Shown: one piece after another, positions 1 to 17,795 of the stretch
Layout of the letters: each line of letters opens with the position of its first letter
Numbering within the stretch: the stretch's first letter is position 1
Assembly (NCBI GenBank): GCA_910591455.2
Contig: OU342816.1
Coordinates: forward strand, 3,333,476-3,397,475
Length of the DNA: 64,000 bases
From: Pholis gunnellus
Taxonomy: Eukaryota; Chordata; Actinopteri; Perciformes; Pholidae
Direction of reading: 5' to 3'
The notes under the pieces: model-generated
The model's input: the letters and a program-made list of their open reading frames with translations, nothing else
What the model was told of the DNA's origin: nothing
Database searches by the model: none
Translations under genes and position numbers: made by a program

Positions 1-554
<554 letters not shown>

Positions 555-902
555 CTTAAATGAACAGTCTGTAGGATTTAGGGGGATTTAATGGGAAAAA
601 TTTAATATAATATTGTTTTCATTGATGTAAAATCACCTGAAACTAAGAATTCTGTTTTTGTTACAAATGACCTGATTGTTTCTACATACCTGTTCACAGA
701 GTCCGCCATGTTGCACCGTCATGTTTCAACAGCAGCCCAGAACGGACAAACCAAACACCGGCTCTATAGAGAGCCTTTCACGTTGTTACATTACCTGAAG
801 GCCTATGTAGTCCTCTGACACAGTTGGAAAGGGGGGGGGGGGGGGGGGGGGTCTACAACTCACCAGTAGATGCCACTAAATCCTACACGTTGCTCCTTTA
901 AG
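555..902. mobile_element. MITE-like element with about 29-bp terminal inverted repeats
   Basis: The left end (from 555, CTTAAATGAACAG...) and the reverse complement of the right end (to 902, CTTAAAGGAGCAA...) share CTTAAA and then GTAGGATTTAG, with a few mismatches between. The 348-bp length, terminal inversion and lack of coding capacity fit a miniature inverted-repeat element. The same ends are familiar to me from many fish genomes. A G homopolymer (831-851) lies inside near the right end. No clear target-site duplication is visible, so the superfamily is open. Confidence 0.65.
831..851. repeat. G homopolymer, 21 bases
   Basis: Twenty-one consecutive G. The length is likely polymorphic or partly a sequencing artefact. 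Confidence 0.95.
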
Positions 903-2580
903 TGGCTTGTACGGTTGATTTAGGAGAACTTGCCGCTTGCACTGATTTTCTCGTATTTTGAATTTACGAGTGGTCCAGACCTGTCGTCGTGTGCATTAGT
1001 CTGCTTTCGTCCAAGGCAATCTAAGCTTTTCACTGATGGATTGTATATTTCATTACTTTACAATTATAAAAGCAATTTTCAGTAGCACCCTTTCAAACAC
1101 AATATATAAATTAAACTTCATAATTATGTTGCCATTATCCTTTTTGACTCTGCAATTCTATTTGTTCTAAATCTGATTTTTTTTGTTGCAAGATTTGGAA
1201 ATTAAAGTGCAGAGCCTCTAAATAGAAAAGCAACACCAAAGGTATGTGTTTCACTGACAGAAGGTATGCAGCGTCTCGGAGTCTGTTTACCCGCAGCGTG
1301 GACGATCCCGTTGTCTCTGCGCCTCGTGTCAGCATGCACCGTCAAACCCGTTAAGTACAAGCATCTCCGAGAGCATCCCTGTGTGTTTATTGCACCCTGT
1401 GCTTAAAGTGATCCTGATACGGCAAACATCATCCTCCCCCCTCTCTCACGGACTTACATACTGATGTGCTTTGTATTGATTTCCTGACTGGCCGGGTTTC
1501 CTTCTCTTCCCTGTCTGTGAGCATCCTGAGGAGTCAGTTAATGGTGCGTTACTAACTCCCGCCCAGTCATCCTTTACATGCTGCTCCCACAAGAGCCCCT
1601 TCACCCTGAATATCCATTACTGCCAGACTGTACAGTAACGGCAGGCCGTGCTCATAACATATTTATGTATGCGGCCTGAGGGAGGCTTGTGCTCTGAATG
1701 CTGATGTGATGTTCAGGTGTGACGTTTTTATCACTTTATGCACTTTTTCCACAAGTTTCCCGAAGAAGTTGCCAAACCTGACAAGAGTCCTATCAGGTAG
1801 AGAAACAGCCCGTCGGCATGACCCCGTGTGTTGGGTTGAGGGGGTCAAGTTTGTTCGGTGCTATGGATCTGAGCAGTCCTAAGCTGTATTTTATTGCTTT
1901 TTGCTGCTTGCTTGAGTGCAGTTGTCGGTAATGGTACACCTGACCTTGTGCACTCCATCTCAGCAAAATAGCTTCTATTAATCATTGGCTATGTTTACAT
2001 GCACCAAATATTGAGTGTTTCTGCCCGCGAATGAAAATGAATATTCCACTAATATTCCTGTTTGCATGCAGCCGTGGATATTCCGATTAACATAACAGGT
2101 GGCAGGATGTTTGAACGTGTGAACCTCTCTCCATCATTCCTGCAACCGCCTTCCGAATGTGCCGTGGACATAAACTGTCCAAAGAAAGCTCCTAAAACCT
2201 GAATATTATCGGCTTATCACACATCTCTTAATTAGTGTGCGGTATCAGACAATCACAACAAAAGGACTTCATACATGGCAACAGCTACATGGCAATGTAT
2301 GTTATTCTAAAAAACAGTAGCATTTTTATTTTACATCTATTATAAAAGCTCTTTGATTAAGCCCTTAAGAACTGCACTCATGTAACAGCACTTTGGACCC
2401 TCTTAGCAATCAAATAACAACATGTTCAGATCCTGATTCCAGGAAGGTGCATTAGCGCTGGCAGGATGGCTGCAGCGACTAACTGGATGTAATTAAGCGA
2501 AAAAATTAAGTCTTGCCATGTGAAAAATACAACCTTTTGAATAACACCGAAGGCTGGATGTGTCCTTATAGTATTTATAG
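903..2580. other. Non-coding, nothing recognised
   Basis: A/T-rich DNA with stops in all frames. No exon with splice sites and no repeat that I recognise. Confidence 0.5.
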
Positions 2581-2599
2581 TACATAATAGTACTTATTT

Positions 2600-2790
2600 T
2601 AAGGTAAGTACATAGCATATGTAACGTACGTAACTTCGGTACATATGGGATTTAAGTTTCTTACAAACCCCAGTAATGATCATTTCCATTGTTGCCTAAA
2701 CCTAAGTGATGCCAAGGGGTAGTACCCCATGTGTTATTAAAAAGTGATGTTAAGGGGTCCTGACCAAGTGTCCGTATGTGACGACGAGTT
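2600..2790 (+). repeat. Fragment of tRNA-Glu-like dispersed repeat family (non-tRNA portion)
   Basis: It contains the block TTGCCTAAACCTAAGTGATG and a following AAGGGGTCCTGACCAAGTG stretch. The inverted form of the first block (GTTTAGGCAACAAAA) occurs in the copy near 7770 and, weakly, near 53950. The tRNA-like head is not visible here. Confidence 0.4.
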
Positions 2791-4555
2791 GGGAATAAAT
2801 GAATGAAAGGCTCGTCCACATGATCAGAATGGATGCCATTAATGACAGGACTGTAGAGAGCAATTCTCTTTGTTCTTTGGCGACGTACCTCTTCATGAAA
2901 GTGAATCTAATGACTGTCATGATGGAATTGAATGCTTAACACTGTTATGTCAAAACTAATACAAATGTCCTTCATGAAGTTTTGTGCCCTACATAGATTT
3001 TACTCAATTGCAAAATATGGTAACTGAAGCTCTCCGTAAATAAGTGATAAAGCCCCCACTGAAGCCTGTGCATCAAAAGATTGTCACTAACTCACTGAAC
3101 GGACTGCAGTTCTGGCTTATTGCTTGATTCTGATTTAATCAAAAGGAAGTGAGTTCTCCTTTGATCAGAGCATGTGTTCTTTTCTTTTTAGATCCAAACC
3201 AGATGTGGTAATTTAAACAGCATTCAGACAGTAATGAACAGAGCGACACTCTAAACAAGGACAGAATCGTTTGATGTTATAAATACTTTGACATGGCAAA
3301 CATTTGTTTGTGCAAAACTCCCTTTGACGGCCCTCTGAAAAGCCTATCTTCTTCTTTAAAAGGCAGGACGAGTCTTCTAAATATTCGATTGGAAAATAGC
3401 TACAATGCACCACTAGCCTCACATTGAACATCTGTGTGTAACCTTCTAATCACCCAACCGGCCAGATGTGTCTGGTGCTTTTGATGAATGAGGAATTATT
3501 GATTTATCATCAAAATTCTAATTGATAAACTACTTACTGCCTTAAACTCTTTAAAGTGTGTGTTTTGTCTTTAAATCTAGTACATCGTCATGGATGCTGT
3601 ACGTTTATTTCCCAGAGTTAAACTAAAATATATATATTAAACCTAATTTATTGAAACACAGAAATGTAATTATAGTCAGATCTAATCATGCCATGATTGG
3701 GGCAGTGATGTTAAAAACAAAATAATTGACACATTCATACTGTCCGTGATATGCTGCCAGATGTCCTTCCTGCATCTGGCAGCTGCACCTGGGATGCTTT
3801 AAGCCTGGATTTTGTGTTTAACGTCTCCATATTTGTCTAATATTATAGTTTGAAATAAATAATATCCTGGGTATGTTGAACGTGCTTCGTAGCACAGGCC
3901 TCTGGAGGATTTCAGGCACTTGAGCACCGAGCAGCACCTGCAGGAAGACATATGGCCTGCTAGCTTTTGTTTACTTCAACGCCATATGTGCCGTGAAATG
4001 CATTCAGCTCTAAGCATTCATATTTACACGCATGTGTGGATGCACACAGTCACATTTGCACCAATAATTAAACACAATCATATGCATCAGCTCACTCGTT
4101 TTATGACATTTCAAAAAGGCAAAAGGAGGAGAGCTATGTTTTCATCCAAACCCAAACCAACAGGAGGGGAACACAAAGCCAGACGAACACATGGTGCTAA
4201 GAGCAGTGATGGATGTCAGAGAGTGGGGCACGAGATAAAGGCAAAGAGACTCCAGAGATCAAGATGACAACCAGGCTGCAGGTTTTTTTCTCCTCACTCT
4301 TTGTTTCCTCTCCAGGAGCCGCATAGCAGGCAACCCCTGCCTTTCACAGAGAGACCTTTCATCATTAATTAAACATTAAGCACCTCAGCTCCCTACCGTC
4401 AAGACAGGAAGTCTTGAAGGTTTCTTATGACAGATGCCATTCTTTGCGATGTGCCACAGAGCCATAATATCACGGAGGGAGGGAAGTGAACCGTGTGCAG
4501 CTGTAGAAGCATTCCGAGATAAATCAGATGACGTTCTGGATACAGAGACAGATGG
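2791..4555. other. Non-coding, nothing recognised
   Basis: No gene or repeat is supported. The 115-codon frame at 3920-4267 lacks splice context or any known domain. Confidence 0.45.
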
Positions 4556-4665
4556 AGCATCGTTATTAATAACTATTATTTTATTTATATAGCACTTTTT
4601 CCGGTTTAAGCACAAAGTGCTTTCCAGATTAAAAGAAAACAATGAAAACATTTCAGAAACCCATA
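4555..4665 (-). repeat. Dispersed retroelement 3'-tail-like fragment
   Basis: The stretch TTTATTTATATAGCACTTTT followed by CACAAAGTGCTTTCCAG is the inverse of the '...AAAGCACTTTG...CTATATAAATAAA' tail found at the 3' ends of many fish SINEs and LINEs. No body of the element is recognisable beside it. Confidence 0.4.
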
Positions 4666-7160
4666 TAAGCCCCGACCTGCACTGAGCCAATACATAAACA
4701 GTTGGAGGTTCAAAAAAAGGTTTCCAACCACTTCATCAATTTATTCCGCACAGAGCTGAGGAACCAGGGACATGTGTACAATAATTACAGGGTCAACATG
4801 TTTGCAAGTTTGCATTCTAATTTAAAATGGAAACACCAGGATATTCATCCACGTTCTTTGCAAACTGAGGAGGGAATTCATTCCAGCCATTGAAGGCTTC
4901 ATCTTTTATTTTTTTTCCCCAGATGTAGACATCATGATTGGTGGTAAGAAAACAGACATGTGTCTGATTTCAATATAAAGACCATTGTGATTAGATCTGT
5001 GCTGAATCCAGAGGTATGAAATGACGGTTTGCTTTCCCTTCACCTTCACTAATAACTCCGAGTATAAGCAGGATGTGGTACAATATGAGGGTAACTTTTA
5101 ATTATTATAATCTTTACTGATTGGATAGTAGAAATAAAGAGATATTCTTTGGCAACTAGATCCCTTTATGAATTTCTCTTAATGAGGTGTGGGCAGCATG
5201 TGAATTCAGCCCCCGATGGAGTAGAGACACTGTTGGTGGGTTAAAAATAACCACAGATATGACTTCTAGCGACCAAAGACAATTATTTCTGGAGCTAATA
5301 TTCATCCGAGGAGCCAGATGGATTTGACCTGATGAGCTTGTTGAGTTGGACCTGCAGTTGTATAACACTGAAGGCTGAACTATTGATTAACACTGGAGTT
5401 GGTGATGCAGGTATAACTACTGCACACATCTGATACATCTATAACAAGTCAAGTTAGACTTAAGTAGGGCTACATCTAATGAGTATTTAGATTGATTGTT
5501 CAATGTTCTAATAAATCACACAACTCAGACACTAAACAAAGGGGATGAAATAGAGAGACATGTTAAAACAGACATTACAGAAATAGAACATTACGCAATT
5601 TAAACAGACAGCTAAAATGGTTCGAGGTTAAAAGCAGACTTAAAAAGCTGACAGCACAGTATGTTATGTACTGTTGTGTCAAAGATACAACTAGGAATAG
5701 GGGAAAGGAACCAAATGCAGACAAATAAAAAGCTGCTTTACTTTTAAACTATTTTCAAACTCAGCCAAACAATCTAAAACAAGTCTGCCAAAGCAGAACG
5801 GACCGGCAGCAGATAAACACAGTTAACCACAATGGCAGATGAGCGACATACATAATCAGGCAACTGGGAGCAGGATAGTGGCTGGTAATTATAAGATGGG
5901 GCTTAGTAAAGGAACGAGTGTCAGGTGTGCGGGGAGTAAGAGTGCCAGGTGATTAGAAGGAATGGAAATAATCAAGATGGGCGACTGGAGGACAAATGCG
6001 GAATCGCAGGGTCTCAGGGAAGAGAGAGGTTCCTCAGCACATTAAGAGAGCGTACATAAAAACACATCTCTGAGCTCTTAAGGGCTGAAAACATGCACTT
6101 CATTGTGTACTTAATGAACACAGTAAAGGCAGCATTATTACTATTATTAGATAGACATAGATGGTTGTGGACGTGGGAGGATTGGCTGTCAGGGTTCTGC
6201 ACCATCACCCAGTTAAAGAAGGCATTTTTTATTTTATGTTATTTTATTGTGTTTATTACTGAAGCACCTGTTTCCCAATCTGACCAGACCTTGACTCTGA
6301 AAAACAGTGTTTGTTACTATTATTATTATTATTGTTATTATTATTATTAGGTCAATTCACCAATTACTGAGTTCTAAGGCCTCCCTCCACCTAAAGACAA
6401 GATTTGTTTCAAGGGTACAAATAACTTGAGGAAACAAAATTATCATACTTAATCACGCTAATTATTTATTCAAGGTAATGATCTGTTATTTGAGGTCATA
6501 GATTTACAGAAAAAAATTCCCCCAAGCAGTTCAATTCAATGCACCACCAAGGGTCTCAGAAACTTCAATAAAAGGAGAATGAACAACTTTTTGATCGTTT
6601 AAACAGACATTAAAATGTTCAGGTGTTTCTATTGTTCTGTACATGTTTCCTATTCACCTTGCTGTCATGTGCTTCTTATGGGTTGAACAGTTCTTGTCTT
6701 GCAAACCTAACTTCTTCCACTGGGACGATAAGGACACTGAACTGGGATCCTGACTGGTGTTCAGGTTACAGTTCCTGGTTACAGTACACGGCTAGGCTGC
6801 TGGAAGATTGTTAGTTTAAGCAGACGGAGGCCTGGAGGCTGACAGGCAACAAACGGGAGGCCAAGATCAATGTGGGCTAACAACTTATATATATATCAGC
6901 AATCTGATGTGTCAGACCTGAGGCTCCGGTACGGGGATTTGGGTCAGTTCAGGTCGGATTCAGATCTCATCAGTGTGCACGGAGAGAGACGGTTTGTCCT
7001 GTGGAGGTCAAGACTGAAAAGGTGAGCGTCCCTAATTGGCAGTGAAGTGCAGAGCAAAGTGCTGCGTCTTGATAATAAAACATGTCAGATTCAATCACCT
7101 CAGCCTCACCGCAACAGGGGGACACTTTGTTTTACTTGACTGCATGTGATTGATCTCCCA
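4666..7160. other. Non-coding; possible dispersed repeat at about 5690-6010, ATT-rich run at 6317-6349
   Basis: Bases 5690-6010 (purine-rich, 'gaaccaaatgcagac', 'ggcgactggaggac') resemble a fish interspersed repeat, but I cannot name it. An imperfect TTA/ATT trinucleotide run lies at 6317-6349. No exon was seen. Confidence 0.4.

Positions 7161-7161
<1 letters not shown>

Positions 7162-7198
<37 letters not shown>
7162..7198. repeat. (CA)n microsatellite
   Basis: About 18 uninterrupted CA units. Confidence 0.95.
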
Positions 7199-7201
<3 letters not shown>

Positions 7202-7639
7202 CCCAATACCCTTCACTCACTTATGACGACAGTTAGAGACTTGGAGACACCTCCCACCACCAGTGTCTGCCACTATAGAACAGAGGAGAGGAGTGAGAGT
7301 AAATTACAGGCTGCAGTGGAGCGTTGTATAAAACTTTTTATGACCAGAGGACATAAAACTGTAGAGTTGTGAAGTCAAATGTAACTTCCCATTTGAAAGT
7401 TTTCATTTAATGGAATCCTCGTCGGTCCTCAACATAGAACACCTGGAGCTTCCTGGATCATTTATCAATCCTAAAGATGTATGTTCTGCTCATTGGTTTT
7501 TAATTATTTGATCTTCTTCGTCTGACAAAATTATATCTTTTCACCAGTTTGGTATCAGTGACCAAAAGCAGTGCAACACCTGTGAGTCTCTCTGCCGCTG
7601 TTCAGGAGAATGAGCATGAACTGAATGTTTTATCCAGTT

Positions 7640-7940
7640 TACACAAATCATGATCTTCAGCCGTAGCCCGCCGTTAGTGGCACATGCAACTGAACTTCAG
7701 GGACGGAGTGTCAATATAAGCTTGTTACATGCATAGCGTCCATTCAAAATAAACTTCCATCTTCACAGGAAGTTTAGGTTTAGGCAACAAAACCCCTGAG
7801 TTAGGTCACGTGAGTGACAAAGGAATCATGAAACTAGCAACACTCATGGTTCAGCTGACTAACAAAAAAAACTTTCAGCTTAGCATGCGAAACCAACTTG
7901 GGTCTGGATGAAAGTCCTGTGTTTGTTTGTAGTTCAGCTT
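7640..7940 (-). repeat. Copy of tRNA-Glu-like dispersed repeat family, minus strand
   Basis: Read on the minus strand, 7905-7925 gives AGGACTTTCATCCAGACCC, matching the core seen at 20360, 33100 and 63818. The non-tRNA portion (GTTTAGGCAACAAAA on the plus strand near 7768) matches the block near 2690 in reverse. The copy is diverged and its ends are uncertain. Confidence 0.45.
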
Positions 7941-10380
7941 TGTGTGTTTTAGATCGTTATTTGGTGAGGCGTTAATTATGCTAGTTAGTTAGTTTTAGCA
8001 TTTGTTAGCTAGTGGTCAGAATGGCTCAGCACTGTTGCTTTACTGGTATGTCGTAGCCCCTCTGAGCGCTGTACATGTAATCCAGTAAGATGTTTCCATT
8101 AGCCGCGTAGCCAGGATGTGTCTGCCAGATGTGTCTGTGACATAATAATATTTCTATGCTACTAAATTATATAAGTATAAGTTTTTGATTCAAATAAAAT
8201 AGTTTTGATGAACAAGTTGGGATTTGCTACCCCTGTACATTTGACAACCCCGAGCCTCTGCTTCAAAACGATGCGGACATGATGATAGAGAAACAAAACA
8301 AGCCTTTGGATGAACAGTTGCCTCTCCGTGTCGTCTCACACACCTAAACCACGTCCGGATGCTGTGACATTGTGAGATTCCACCTGACGTGTAAAGGTAA
8401 CCAAATTTGGGCTTTTATGGCCAACTTTTACACGGTTGGTATCGATACCGTTGACATCATTTTTGGTCAACGCAGAAGTTGCCCTAGCGATTGCTTTCCA
8501 AAAGATCTTAAGAAATGTGTTTGAATTTCCTTCATCGTAAAACATTTTGAAGCGCTGCGTTACTTTAACTATGTCCAAAAACACAACATCCATGTCGTAC
8601 TATGGCGTCCCAACAACGAGGGCAATTCTGACAGCAGCAGGGACGAATGTGTCGCCACAAAGTCCAACTCATTATTTTGATCGGGCTGCTCTTCTGATTA
8701 TTAATGGAATAAAAGCATTAAACATTTCATCTGTTTAACGTATTATTTATTACCAGCCATCATGACCACTGTAAAAAACAAACAAACAAAGATAAATCAC
8801 TTCAACTTGTAGTTTGAAAACTAGTTTAAATATCAGCGATTGAACCTATGTTGTATGCTAAATAGTTTTTCTCCCTCCCGTCAGTGATGCTTATTACACT
8901 TTGAGGTGAGCAGTGAGCCCTGCCGATACAACTCATTTAATAGCACACTCTATGCTTTCATGGTCCCATTTAGGTGATTGATTCTGGGCATCTCAACCAG
9001 CTCAGCTACGCATTAGTGATGAATGCCGCTGTGATTTAATGTTCTCTCGCGGAGGCACTTGGCAAGCATCTAATTTTGTAAACAACATAAACACAACACC
9101 TGTATTCTAGTGGTCTTTCCATCCAGGGGACAAGACAACCGAAGGGCCCGAGGAATGTGATTTCACTGAGGAAATAGTGCTGTGATGTTTAAACTATTGT
9201 CTCTGGATCAATAGTTGTCGTGGGCATCCATCTGGCCTTGTTGTTGGGATGTGCCTCCTACTTACTTTGGTATTTCACTTGCAGCAAACTGTTACGCAAC
9301 GTGACGTTTTATCTGGAATGTCAAACTTGAAGATGTGTGTCATGGCTGGCTGTCACATTAAATATCTAAACAAATGCATCTCTTTAGTTGGGGGTATTTG
9401 CTGGTCAAATGGCTACGTGCTTGAAGTGGATTTCTATAATTCATTTTGATAAAAGTGTTATGCAGGATGAACAACAAATACCCTGAGGGTACAAGTACAT
9501 ACATCCTCTGTTGCCTCCGTCACAGTGCACAGTTGTGCAATTTGAGGCTGAACCTTCATGGAGGACATTGTGTTGCATGGACCGTCACCGTTATTATTCA
9601 TATCAAAACATTCCTTCAAGGGGAAATGACAAAAGAATGTTTTTTTCCATCTCCAGCACAGGCAGATGGATAAAAAGCAGAGCAGATGTTAATTCATTTT
9701 TGTATTTGTTGTGAGAACCTTATCATTTTTTTTGACATATTAAATCAGGTATTGAAAGTAAATATTATCGTGTTGCTCTGGAATTAATGCAACGATTAGC
9801 ATTCAGCTGCTCCTGGAATACCTGAGCTGGTACAATATTACTTTTTAATATATTTAATCAGTCGGATCACCGATCCTTGAACGACAAAGATAGTCAGCAA
9901 GGTCATTATTAAAGTTATGAACAAAATTTACTGCAGGTAATTAATGCGACTTTTCAAGCGATCTTTGACAAGAACACACGAGGGCTCCGTCTATTATCCC
10001 AGGGCATTCTGGGAGTATATCTGCACATTGAGTGGTTGACATTAGAATGTATTATGTATGATTAGCGTCTGTTTCCCACAATAGTTTTAAAAGTCACAAG
10101 AGATGTCATTAAACTACAATTTGAATAAGTTATTAAAGAGGTAAGGTACAAAAAGTTGCAGGGAGGACGAAACATTAACATCGACTCCTCCAAACAAATG
10201 ACCTAATATTTCCTCTGAAGGCCTCGTTGGTCGGATTTGGAACTTCAACTGAAAGATTTCCTGTTCCTTTTGTAGATTAAGATATTACACTTGTGTAAAA
10301 ATGTGTGGCATACTAAAAAGCGAGGCGGTTGCTAATAAGCTATCCTTTTTAATAATTTGGTTAGAATAGTACGGTTCCCA
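7941..10380. other. Non-coding, nothing recognised
   Basis: Overlapping frames on both strands near 8336-8738 show no domain. No splice-bounded exon was seen. Confidence 0.45.
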
Positions 10381-10615
10381 TTCGGGGCGTGGCCGTTCAG
10401 GGCGCGCTCATTCAGAGCTGGACAAATGCTTTGGCGCCCAGAAGTGCTCATTGCAGTTATCTTGAAATTTTGAAATTTTGATATTGAACGTTGCGTGTCG
10501 AAATTGAAACTTCAACACTGCACGTCCTTGCATCCCCAGCAATACACCTGTCAAGTGTGAAGTAGATCGAATACATGGTTCTTGAAATATACAAAGGACA
10601 CACACACACAAATAT
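10380..10615. repeat. Probable dispersed repeat ending in short CA tract
   Basis: The end 'aagtagatcgaatacatggttcttgaaatatacaaagg' followed by CA dinucleotides (10600-10611) is a phrase I associate with an interspersed repeat of fish. Family and boundaries are not determined. Confidence 0.35.
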
Positions 10616-11884
10616 AGTGTAAGAGTCAGACTTTAATTCCTTTATAGTTAGATGCTGCTGCTACAGAAACACATGTTTCACTAGCAAGGACCACACTATC
10701 AAATAGAAGCATTTAAGAGATTTATTGAAGGTAAACCTGATTGAGCTGCGAGGCTTGAACTTTGTGTAGCTCGTCCGGTTAGCCGAATGAGTTGTGGGGC
10801 GCTTCGATCAGGAAGTCCTTACCCAATTAATTCAATTGTGCTATTTTATATGCGCAGAAGTCCCTGCGGTGAAGCTTTCAAACCCTTAAAAGGGTCTGAA
10901 GCATTATGGACGATTACATATTTCATTGTTTTGACTCTAAAAAATGTTTATAGGCACATTTGGGAATCACTGACAGAATGAAAAATAATTTGAATGTAGT
11001 GTTTATGAGTCAGCAGTGGTACGTGGCCTTTAGTTGCTCTGAAAGGAGACAAGAGGAAGCCGTAAATCTGATTCTTGAAGAGCACAGTCGGTGTCATCCA
11101 GAACAATAACAAGAAGCAGAAGTAAACACATGATGAGTGCGATAACTGCAAAGGAGACAGTGGAGGGAAGAGGTAGTGAGGGAGGAAGAAGAGGACACAT
11201 TGGAAATGTCATTATGGTGAAGACGAAGGTTCGCTTTAGAGCCGCAGCTAGAAAACAAATGGACCTTCCGAGTCTGCACGACTGAGGAAACTGTTTACAC
11301 AATTTGCTTATGCTTGGCAAACGTAATAACTCACAGCAAATATGCAGCCTGAATCAACACAATCTTTCCTCACATGTGCAGAATCTGCTGAGATTAAAGC
11401 CCTTTCCAGTGACAAATGGTGCCTGTTTTGAATTATACCGAATCAATAACTTGTGAGACAGAAGCTAATTTTGTTGCTTTTTCATCTATATTACCAACCG
11501 AGGTTTTCCATCTGCGTTTCATTAGGCTCCACAGAACCTCTTTGACTGTAATATGTACGAGATGAAAGAAAGTTATATCAACATGTGGTCACGTGATGCG
11601 TCGAGTGGAAGGCAGCTGTTTCCACGGTGGAAATTGATTGAATTTGCAATGCAACGTGTTGTTGAAACAAAGCTGCCAGTTGCCTGGGGACGCACCGAGC
11701 TTTCTAACATCAATCAGTGACAAACATGCAGATATGCTTTTATCTAGTGAACTATAGCGCCGACTGAAACCAGGCTACTGTCAAACTACAGCGCTCCAGC
11801 TGGACGCTAACTGTGAAATGAAAGTCCTCACATGACCTGCAAATAAATTAGCTAATCAAACCTCATTTAATAACCTTCACTCTT
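10616..11884. other. Non-coding, nothing recognised
   Basis: Several short overlapping frames at 11030-11320 lie in one purine-rich stretch. This is low-complexity coding potential, not a gene. Confidence 0.45.
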
Positions 11885-12169
11885 CTGGTTTCAGAACCGA
11901 GCTGCAAGGACTTGCTCCCACTGAACCACAAGAGCATTTCCATTGATGTTGGCCAATATGGCCCGGATGGCAGTCGACGTTCCAGTTAGAGGTGTTTTGA
12001 CGGGGTTGAAGTCAGGGCTCTGTTCAGGCAAGTCAAGTTCCTCCATACCAAACTGGTACCATTTCTTCATGGACCTGGCTTTGTCACGTTGAAACAGGAA
12101 AGGATGTTTTTGCCACAAAGTTGAAAAGACAATATTCTCTAAATTATCACTGACCATGTTGCCATTCAC
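11885..12169 (-). pseudogene. Tc1-like transposase, C-terminal fragment, dead
   Basis: The minus-strand frame reads PFLFQRDKARSMKKW, then MEELDLPEQSPDFNPVKTP and later VVQWEQVLAARF. These align with the C-terminal half of fish Tc1 transposases (pattern FLFQxDxAxxxKA..KKW, ELDWPAQSPDLNPIEHLWDEL, L..EW..V). The segment around the second catalytic Asp has lost several residues. The NPIEHLWDE block with the third acidic residue is replaced, and the N-terminal DNA-binding half is absent. No terminal inverted repeats were seen. It cannot encode an active enzyme. Confidence 0.75.
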
Positions 12170-14190
12170 ATATTCGTTCGCATATTTTGAAGAAGCTGTC
12201 TGGAAACGGCAACATCTGATAAAGGTTGTTGCGCTTGCTTATGGTGTTTTTTCCTCAAAAAGAGTTCAAATGGGGTTATGGAAACGTCTTCGCTGAATAA
12301 ATTCTGACGTAGAGGACATTTAACTCACAGGACTGATCAGTAAGGGTACGGCTAAAACAGTGGCAGGCTAGCTTTTATGTTCGATCAAAAGGAAATGTAG
12401 TAAATCATCACCTGTACTGTAATTCACTTCATCACCTGATATCCTGGGATACACCAGGAACGTTACCCATGAAGAGTATCTCACAGAGTAAAGAGTCATT
12501 TAAATAAACTTAACTTTCAAAGTGTGACCTACAATGTGCCTCTGCTGCTTTAGAAAAAAAACAGAACTCTTCTCACCTACATAAATCCCATAAAAAGTCC
12601 CGTTTCTAGCACCTGCACTCTGACAGGCAGTCAGAGTCACACGCCACTACAATCACATCTCTGCCAATTTTCACTTCTGCTCTTTTCACTCTTCCTCCCC
12701 CTCATGAACCGTCTGTCCGTCCGTCTCCCTGAAAGAAGCTTCATTAGAAGGTCTGTCCTCCCCCAAATCTGTTGTGACGGTGCACTTTATCACCCCACAC
12801 ACACTGATGGAGGGAGGGAGAGAGAGACGGGGTCCAATTAGCATCACTGTGCCAGACTTAAAACCCCAGAGAGTCTCGGGTCGTCTCCGGCTTTCATTAT
12901 GCAGTGGATCTTGTTCTTTTCATGGAACTTGATTTAGCTCAAGTCAAAAAAACTCAAAACTTCTTTAAAGAAGAGAAAAATACTGAAAAACTGCAATTTC
13001 ATACTTTTTCAGGAAAGAAGCTTCACTTCACTTGTCAATCAATTCCAAGTGCTAGAAAGCTTGAAATGTGTTGTGAATATTTAAAAGTGTATATAAAAGT
13101 TTTGATTTTTCGAATGTTGTTCCTTTCAAGGACACTCATGCACGGGGGATTTCAGCAGCTAAACAACAACTTTTTTAATGCAAGAAGTTTCCGAAAAACA
13201 CATTATTCTTTTTGACAATATCTATGTTTACTTGCTTGTCTTCAAGGTCCAAATTTCTGACGATATAAGACGGAAGGACAATGCTTCTCAGGAACTAACT
13301 CCTTATTATTGGATGTTGCAGTGTACTTGAATTCACTGTCAAGGAGAGTTCAGCAAGTTCCAAGTCTTGCAAGTTGAATTTCAAAGAATAAACTAAAGCA
13401 AATGTCTTTCTGACAGACAAATACATATAAACAATTGTAGAATGCATTGAAATAGTTTGCAATAATGTACAGAAATCTTCTTAAACATGCAGGGGGGAAA
13501 GCTATGGTCCTCAGTGCCACTCTAAGCACGGCAGCCTCAAAATAATTCAATTCACATTCATTCCCATGAAAGGATCTGATTATTTAGGGCTTTAAGCTTC
13601 AATTCAATTTGTTAGGTTTTCTTTCTTTGGTTGAGACATCTGTGATATTTATCAAAAAACACACAAATCACACAGTGCTAACAGTCCTCGTGTTTCCAGC
13701 TGAATGTTTCCACACGAGGAGAATCATTTCATGAATAAAAATACAAAGCAAGGCAGGTAAAAAAGCTGAGCCGCAGCTGCTGACGCTGTTCAGATAGAAC
13801 TGTTGAAGAGATTAAAGGGTTGTTTATCAGACCCCCACTGACTCAATAATAATCCACAAACTCTCCTTCCTCCTGTGGTGACAAGAGAGACTCAAAACTC
13901 CCGCTAGTGTCTACAAGAGGAATTTAGCAATCAAGGTCTCAATGTTATAAAACACCCTCCTTCATAATACATGTGCTTGTTATTGCTCTTCACTCGTCCT
14001 GCATAACTGCAGCAGAACATCTTCAATGTTTCACAAAAGAAGATAAATGCAAACTTGATATTGTTGTGTTGCTATGTAGGTAATTATGGTAAGAATAGGT
14101 AACTGTGTATAATTATTATATCAAGCAAAGAAAATAGATAGTCCTTGACAGATTAATGGCTGCATTCAACTTTGCATTTCTTTTAGCGAA
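12170..14190. other. Non-coding, nothing recognised
   Basis: A/T-rich with no supported exon. The 103-codon frame at 12904-13215 is compositionally biased (Lys/Phe) and resembles nothing known to me. Confidence 0.45.
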
Positions 14191-14191
14191 C

Positions 14192-17795
<3,604 letters not shown>

